Source: Euphorbia lathyris (taxonomy: Eukaryota; Streptophyta; Magnoliopsida; Malpighiales; Euphorbiaceae). From it: 64,000 nt of DNA. The position numbers and the translations under genes were made by a program. The notes under the pieces were generated by a model. It saw nothing but the letters and a program-made list of their open reading frames with translations, searched no databases and had not been told where the DNA came from. This document shows, in pieces, positions 56,570 through 64,000 of this stretch. The stretch spans positions 1,555,001-1,619,000 of the forward strand of contig NC_088915.1 of the NCBI RefSeq assembly GCF_963576675.1, written 5' to 3'. Numbering within the stretch: the stretch's first letter is position 1; each line of letters begins with the position of its first letter.

Positions 56570-58717
56570 AGTATATTGAATGCAATTGAACAAGAACAAT
56601 ATTAAAAGTTCAGTAATCAATTTAAGTTTTAGACCTTGTATGAGGTAACAGACTTATTAAACCAAAAAAAAATTAAGAGTAACTTCAACCAGAAGCCATC
56701 AATACGAGGCACTAATCAAATCATTAATTCTTTGTACCAAAAGGAAGAAAGGAAAAAATCCAATTAAATATGATTTCTCAATGAAATAGAAAAATAAAAC
56801 AAATTCAAATTCCTTGGATTTGAAGAGAAAGAACAGTTACCAGCAGGTTTTGTACAAACATTGGCTTCTTTCTTAAAAGCTGCAGCAGTACATATCTTCT
56901 TTTTCATGAATCTGCAAATACAAATCAAACCTGCAATTCCAGATTCAGAAAAAAAATTCCATAAGCAAAAAAATAAAGGAAATCCAAATCAAAATGTGGT
57001 TAAACAAATAGACTAACATCTTATCAAATAATTAAAATATCACTATTACTTAATTGTATAGCTAAACCCTCAAGTTGACAAATTTTGATAAATTGACCCA
57101 AATACAATAAATCTCAAATTGAGATAGCATGAATGAGTAGTATGAACACATGACCATGAACTGATGACAAGTTAAACAACCATAATCTTGTCAAGAAGAT
57201 AAGGCCAAAACTAATTGAACTAATCATAATCTAGTTAAACAAGCATGTTCCTGCAATATGGGTTTCATCAAGTTTGAACAGTTTGAGCAATAGAAAAAAA
57301 AATCAGCAAAACCAAAATATCAATATGAAACAAGGACGACAGATGAACTTCTGAAAATAAATAAAATTTGACACGGGCATTTGATGATACAACGTAATAA
57401 CACAATGAACCAACCAATCAAACAAACTGTTTTGAAACATAAATTTTTAAATAATGCAAATTTAATTGTAAGAGGGACATGTTAATAAAAAAAATAAATT
57501 ATTAATTCAAAACCTCAAGTTAATTGCAGCCTCTCATCATTTGTTGTAAGAAAGGATCGTTTTCTTCTTCGCCGGCCACATTCTGCAATCAGTGCTAGAA
57601 TATATATTTTTTTCTTTCTTCCTGTTTTTGAAGATCTGTTGAATCACTCATATCTTGACATGAATTTTCTTCATGTTTCTTCAATGTCATATTTCCTACA
57701 CAATATAAACTCAGTTAAAATCGTGTTTTCTAAATGGATTCTGATTTTTCACTATCATTCTAGATATTTTTGAATTTTTATTTATTTTCTTAAACATTGC
57801 AAGGTAGATCTATTCAGATTTCTCCTTTGGTTTTGATTTAAAAAAATAACTGAATAGTCATATCCTTCTAAAAATATATGTAGGTTCGGAAACTTCATAA
57901 GGCAAAAGAACAAATTCCACAAATCATTATATGTATAAACTTAATGGTGCTGCTCAAAGTTCAAATTGAAAACCATACACATATATTAAAATTAGGAGCT
58001 TTCAGTAGATTAGAAAAAGAAACTAAAAATCAGTGAAAGACATTAGGCAAAGTTTTGAATCACATCAAATTAACATATATACAACTAATGAGAGAGAGTA
58101 TACATACAGTCCTGGAAAAGCCCAGGCAAAGCAACGACTCTTTTATAAGTGAAAGCTATTGTTTATTTGATAGGTGAGATAGAGAACTCGTTCATCTTTC
58201 CTAACTAAATACAACTGAGATAGAGAATAAAAGAAACTTTTGATGCAATGTTGGTGAAGAGTTGCTCCAGATATATGAGATTTGGGGGTATAGGGTTTTT
58301 GTTCATCAATCATTTTGTTTATACATGAGATTTGGGAGGGTATAATTGTAATTAACTTTTATCTGCTAGGGTTTATGTGGAGGAATCATTTTGTTTATAT
58401 ATTTTAAAATTTAACAATTGCATTTTTATTTAAGTTAATAGATTTTTATATGTAATTAAAAAAAAGATAATGACGAAATTTGACTCTAACATTTGTTTTA
58501 AAAGTGCAAATTTAGCCTTAACGCATGAAATAGTTCAACTTTAATCCTAACGTTTCCAAACAAGATCAATTTTAGCATTATTATATTAAAAATTTGAAAA
58601 GGCTAGTTTGACTATTATTTAATTGTCATATTATACATTCCAAACAAGTTTTATGATAAATTGAAGCACTTTCGAATTTTTTTTTTTTTGTAATTATATT
58701 AATAACACAATAAAAAA
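56570..58717. other. Right copy of the AT-rich non-coding stretch
   Basis: Counterpart of 816-2963 with one substitution seen (57628). The CGCCGGCCAC block is at about 57557-57599. Nothing codes convincingly. Confidence 0.4.
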
Positions 58718-61700
58718 TTTAGACACCTGTAGGTGCCGCGGCCTCGCCCGGAAGACCCGGGGGTGGACACCGTTGACGACAGATGCTGTGATTGACGCTG
58801 AAAGCAACCAATCGCGGAATCAAGCTGCTCGGCAGGGTCAGAGCTCGGAGTATGGAAGAGTCGCCACCCGCGAATGGGAAATGAACACCGATCCCTTGCG
58901 GGAGACAAGTGAGGGTTCGAGAAATTAGATACGAGCCGAGAAGGTTAGATCCTTTCTGGAAAAAGGCTACTAGGCACCCCGACATCGCCCGATTCTGAAC
59001 CACCGGCCTCCTACTTAGCATGTTAGGCGCTAATGGACTAATCACATATTTCTTTAAGTTTAAAATTCATTTGAAACCTTTTCTTTCTCGTTTTGAAAAC
59101 TGTTTTAAGATATATTATTGAAAGCCAGAATCACCCATTTGCATGAATTTAGAGTATGTAAAAGAAGGAGGGAGGTAGAAGAATTGATTAATTACAACAT
59201 ATGAATATCTTTCTAAGCTATACACATCAAATCTAAACTAGTATCTCTTCCCAAAACGTGTTTATTTTCATGGTTCGTGCCTTAATTGTAGTTGGAACGA
59301 TTTAGACACGTTTCAAAACCCCATGGATTTACTTGCTTTTCACTTGAACCGCCGTTGGAACGACTCGAGTGTTTGAAAACGTGAAAAATGCACATTCAAC
59401 CGAAAACGTGATTAAGCATACAAGTCCATTTATTTTTGTACAAAACCGTTTAAACGTAAAACGATTCAAAACTTTATTATTTACAAAAAAAACGATTAAT
59501 TACAAGGCTCGCTTAATCCATTGTTGGAACAGATTAAGGTTTCAAAACGCGACGTTTAGAAAACCATTTGGAACCAAAAAGAAGATGTTGAAAACTCTTA
59601 TTTACATTTTGAAAGTCTCCAAATACCTTTAATTTACATAATCAAATTAAAATCTTTTTGGTGGTTTGTTTTTCCCATTTTCACTCACTTTAATCCTTAC
59701 TTCCCTTTAAACAATACAAACATAGTTATAACAATTAACCATTTTAGTCCAAAACTCACCCAACCAAATACATTTGAAATATATACCTATAGATGTCAAA
59801 GGGAAAAGAAGGAATATATACATATATATATATATACATTTTTAGTAAAAATGGTAATTATATCTATAGATTAAAAACGAGGTAAAGAGAAGATATATAC
59901 ACTATGGTTACTAATAGGTAAAAATAGTAATGAATATAATATTAGATATAATACACTTTTATTTTAATTGAAAAACATGTAAAAATAATGAATAAGGTTC
60001 ATAAATAAGAAAATAACCTTTAGTTTAAAATTGTTTTTACATAATGGATTCATAGAAAATAACCCCCCAAAGTAATAATTAATATAGTTTAAATGAATTT
60101 AAAGAAAACATATACATATACATATAGTCTTACAAAACCAAATTAATGAAAATGATCCCCAAATATACAAAATAAGTAAATACATAATAAGTAATTATTA
60201 GTTACATACCCCAAAAATAATTTTAATAAACATATTACATAATCATATATACATATATATAAGAATAAATGCCAAAAGGTTAAGAAAAAGGGGGTAAAAG
60301 CGCATTTTATAAGTTCCAGCAGCTTTAACGACGGAAAACCCGTCACTAAACTGCTTTTAGTGACAGAAAAGGCAGAATATCAGAACAGTCCCCATACTTT
60401 CCAGATTTATTAAAAACTTTAGATCTACTTTATTCTCTCATTTTAGTCCCCGAACTACCCAAATCGGGTCATAGTCTATAATAGAGTCTCCCAAAACGAT
60501 GTTTTATTTTAAAACGTTAATTTAAAAAAAACCTTTTGAAATCCTATATCTACAACGTTTTAGTCCCGAACTACCCTTAAACGGGGTCACGGTTCGTATC
60601 GGGACTTAAAACGAGGTTTTTTATTTCAAAAAAGAACAAACGTTTATTTAATACGAGACGGAAATTAAATAAATACGAAAGAATAAATAAAGGTGAAAAA
60701 TAAAATAAATAACTAGAATTATAAATAAAATAAACAAATAAACAAAACTATAAATAAAATAAATAAACGAAATAAATAAATTAAACGAGTCTAGTCCTCA
60801 GATAATACCTCAAAATCGGTATTGACAGTCGAAGTCGGTTGATTCCACGAGTTATGGTTTTTGGTGTTTTTTTTGTGTTTTTTGTCCAATATTTAACTTT
60901 TATAAAATTTCAATTATTTTAGAAAAATAAAATTTTTTCCAAAAAATCCACTCTCTCTAGAAAAAATAGTTCCCAAAAAGAGCTCATCCTCCTCAAATGC
61001 ATGGGGATCCGTGCCTTTTATAGGCGTCGGGCATGTACGCTCAACCTACGTTGAACGTCGCCTGCCTCTCGTCAGGCGACGCTCAACATACGTTGAGCAT
61101 CACCCGCCCCTCGTCGGGCGACGCTCAACCTACGTTGGGCGTACGCCCAACAAGTGTTGGGTGTCGCCTAACATGGGTTGAGCGCACGCCCAACCATCGT
61201 TGGGCGTCGCCCAACATCTGTTGGGCGCACACCCAACAGCCGTTGGGCGTATGCCCAACTGCCGTTGGGCGTTGCCCATCCATTGTTGGGCGACGCCCAA
61301 CGTTTGTTGGACATTCGCCTAAAGAGTTGGGCGACGCCTAGCGTCTGTTGGACATACGCCCAATGCTTATTGGGCGACGCCCACCGTGCATCGGACGTTC
61401 GTACAATGAGTTGGTCGATCGCCGAACGAGCATTGGGCGTGCGCCAAACGTCCATCGGACGAGCGTTTGACATGCCGAGCTCCGTGTCTGGCGCACAAGA
61501 GACGACGCTCGCCTATCGGGAGCGCCATTCATTATTCGTCGATCGACGTCCGACTTCCGGGGCCTTCTCGTCCACTGATAAAACGGTGAACATACCCGAC
61601 GGCATCCAGGAGATATTGAATTTGTTAGTGGGACTCACAAGTGCCGGCTCTCCAAGATTTTTCTTGATTTAAATTTTCGAACTAATGGAATCAACCGCTT

Positions 61701-61752
61701 TGGCTGTTTTATCGTAGGTTTTCATCATAGGTCCTCCGACTCGGTGTCTACA
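58718..61752 (-). mobile_element. Tat/Ogre-like 3' LTR (right copy)
   Basis: Second copy of the LTR at 2964-5996, differing at five single bases and one 2-bp microsatellite indel. It belongs to the large direct repeat, so the two LTRs are not the pair of one element: both have the same polypurine tract and minisatellite on the same side. Confidence 0.65.
61037..61476. repeat. Array of palindromic 21-22-bp units (right copy)
   Basis: Same array as 5281-5720 with two nearby substitutions (61032 and 61055). The 61055 change breaks one G-C pair of the first unit. Confidence 0.9.
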
Positions 61753-61991
61753 GTTGCCCCTACTTTCCTATTTTGACAGTGATGTGTGTGCTTTTTCGAA
61801 AACCATTTTCGTAAATACAACACATGCAATGTGAAACATATTAAACTAAAAGACACATATAGAGTGGGAGGAGAAATACCTGACCTCCACGTCGTGGGCC
61901 TTCAACTTGTCCCCAGTCCTTGCATCGGCCGCGAGCGTTGATCTCTCTCCACGATTTCTTGTCCCAGGTCTCTAAGCCGACCATCCAACCC

Positions 61992-62346
61992 TAGTCTCTA
62001 CACCGACCGCAGGTATATAGCTCCTTCTCGCGACCTTAGTCTCTAAATCGACCGCAGGTATATAGGTATTTCTAGCGACCCTAGTCTTTAAATCGACCGC
62101 ATGTATATAGCTCTTTCTAGCGACCCTAGTTTCTAAATCGACCACAGGTATATAGCTCTTTCTAGCGACCCTAGTCTCTAAATCGACCGTAGGTATATAG
62201 CTGTTTCTAGCGACCCTAGTCTCTAAATCGACCGCAGGTATATAGCTCTTTTTAGCGACCATAGTCTCTAAATCGACTGCAGGTATATTGCTCGTTCTAG
62301 CAACCATAGTCTCTAAATCGACCGCTGGTATATATCTTGTTTAGGT
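61992..62346. repeat. 45-bp minisatellite (right copy)
   Basis: Same eight-unit array; I see no difference in unit number between the two copies. Confidence 0.92.
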
Positions 62347-62799
62347 TTCTAAATTGACCCTAAAGCGAGTGCTCTCTTGAGCGATTTAGAATTTTGACCT
62401 ACTATCGTCTGTATTTTGACTGGAGTTACTATTTCGTGTAATGAAATCATTGATAGGAAAGACCTTACCCTTTCGTTCGGAGCTCTTTTGAGTCAAAAAA
62501 TATTTTTCTGTCGACTGTTGTCTGTATTTTGACTGGCGCCACTGTTTGGTAAATTTTCAGTATCGTCTGGAGTCACCTCCCTTGATAACAATCATTGTTT
62601 AGCATAACCACTGGCTGAAACAGACTGCAGTTTGGAGATTTGTGCATCCGGTAATTATTTATTTACTTTTTACCTTTATGTCACATTGTACATTTTTCTC
62701 TAATTACAAAAATGCCATTTTTTACCCTTATAAAAGGGTGGTGGGGGTCCATTTTAACCCCACACATTCTCTCTCTCACTATCATTTGAGTTCTTTGCG

Positions 62800-62907
62800 A
62801 TGGTGCCGAGTAAATACGACGGTACGAAGGGCATGAAGGTGGTTTTCGAGCACCTGCTGAATATTACTCCCTTCCATGATCCAGGCTCTCACCTCAACAG
62901 GACCTAA
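62800..62907 (+). CDS. Hypothetical 35-residue ORF (right copy)
   Basis: Counterpart of 7044-7151. The substitution at 62902 changes the penultimate codon only. Same TATA box and splice donor. Confidence 0.25.
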   Translation: MVPSKYDGTKGMKVVFEHLLNITPFHDPGSHLNRT

Positions 62908-64000
62908 CATGAATCAGGTAAGTGTTTCAAGGACTTTTAGGCTTTAAGAACCCCGCTTGAACATTATTTGCATGCTAATGTTTAAGATGTTTGCGAATTC
63001 TTTAGCTAGAAACGTGAATCCTATGCATTGTGAACATTCTTCGCAATTATGAATTTTATGCATGATTAGTGAATTTTTTTTTCTTTTTTTTTAGAAATCA
63101 TGAATTTTATGCACGTGAATAATAAAAACGTGGATAGTGCACGTGAATAGTAAAAACGTGAATTGAATTAAACAACCCCCAAAAGGTAAACACCATAATT
63201 GGGTTAAATTTATCGCAAATGCACGGAAGAATATAACCCTAAAGAATAACGAATTTTAGTTAAATTTTACGTGAATGTACGTGAAAATAGAACCTTAAAG
63301 AATAATGAAGTGAGCTAAATTAAAAACTTGGGGTAATTGGTACCATTTCACAAAAATTGAGGTGTCAAGTTGCGTTATTCAGACTTAAATTGGTGGGTAG
63401 GGATCCTCTAGAGTTGAAAAGCCTCTAGAGTTGGTGGAGTTGTAATCTCAACCATTAATGGATGTGATTTAATTGACAAATTTTAATATCTAATTAGTCA
63501 TTTATTGATACATTTCATAAATATTGACGGTAAAATGATACTTTTCGAAAACTTTGATACATTTTGTATCTTATCCATATATCCACGTAGTACAATAACT
63601 CATTTTGACTATAATCAATCCAAATTGTTCCGTATAATATTTTGAATATAGTTTTTGGTGTTAAAGTCTAAAAATACCCATAATATTTTCGTTCAGGAGC
63701 AATTTTACCCATAACGTCTAAAATTGTCTAATTTTATCCCTAACATCAATAGCCAAGAGCAATTTTACACATAACGTTGATAATTTGGGTCGATTTGAGA
63801 CACTATTATAAAACATAGATATTTTTTTCCTTATTCTGCAACAATTGCATTTCAATTCGTTCTAAAAAATGATTTCATGTTTTTTATAATTTAATAGTAG
63901 AATTGGAGATTAATATTATAAATTTGGTGAATTTTTTGAATTTTTAGTCCAATTTGTACAAAAAAAAACTGTACTTTTTTATATATTTTTTCACATCCCA
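62908..64000. other. Right copy of non-coding stretch and start of MITE
   Basis: Counterpart of 7152-8244. The MITE begins at about 63658 and is cut by the window end, so whether a second F-box gene follows cannot be seen. Confidence 0.6.

Larger units (their letters stand above)
55755..64000. repeat. Right copy of large near-identical direct repeat
   Basis: Same orientation as the copy at 1-8244. It begins inside a LINE that here continues leftwards to 51091, and it runs off the right window edge inside a MITE. The simplest reading is that the window spans one full period of a tandem duplication of about 55.75 kb, but only 8.2 kb of overlap is visible. A false duplication from assembling two haplotypes is the main alternative. 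Confidence 0.97.

Noticed and set aside
2964..61752. The two 3-kb LTRs as the 5' and 3' LTR of one 58-kb element
   Set aside because: Both have the same polypurine tract and minisatellite on the same side, and identity continues far beyond the LTRs, so they are copies within a larger duplication.

Overview
The window is nuclear DNA of a flowering plant, very probably a eudicot. It is AT-rich and gene-poor, and it is packed with plant-type transposons: a Copia element primed by initiator tRNA-Met, a Ty3/gypsy fragment, a Tat/Ogre-like LTR, a LINE with a C-terminal RNase H, CACTA and hAT elements, and a SINE with a TTG tail. Decayed plant gene families are also present (F-box/FBA, MAPKKK, wall-associated-kinase-like, JMJ25-like, plant mobile domain). 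No tRNA, rRNA or CRISPR is visible. Species cannot be named from the sequence.

The largest structure is a direct repeat. Bases 1-8244 recur at 55755-64000 with about nine substitutions and one 2-bp microsatellite indel seen by eye. Each copy runs off its window edge, so the window holds about one period (55.75 kb) of a tandem segmental duplication, or an assembly join of two haplotypes. Each copy contains the 5' part of a LINE, a minus-strand 3-kb Tat/Ogre-like 3' LTR with an array of palindromic units in its U3, a polypurine tract and a 45-bp minisatellite. The left copy leads into a MITE that abuts the only intact protein gene, an F-box gene (8502-9620).

From 9.6 to 22 kb there are 500-bp tandem repeats, a hAT MITE, a nearly intact minus-strand Copia element (13834-18372) interrupted by two nonsense codons, and a 1-kb inverted duplication (21.1-22.1 kb). 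From 22.8 to 31.9 kb lie two oppositely oriented MAPKKK fragments around a non-autonomous CACTA element (23692-27595, with a nested SINE and MITE), a head-to-head kinase-fragment junction, and a five-exon plant-mobile-domain pseudogene whose first intron carries a GC-rich hairpin cluster. From 32 to 47 kb a pair of JMJ25-like pseudogenes (31985-33800 and 45385-46880, minus strand) flanks an older CACTA (34449-38893) that carries a ubiquitin-conjugating-enzyme fragment and nested hairpins, and a truncated gypsy element (39485-42019). From 47 to 51 kb there are only remnants, followed by the LINE (51091-56569, minus) and the second copy of the large repeat.

The genes do not form a pathway. The window records nested transposition, gene-fragment capture and recent segmental duplication. 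Nearly all coding material is transposon-derived or pseudogenic; the F-box gene is the one credible host gene.
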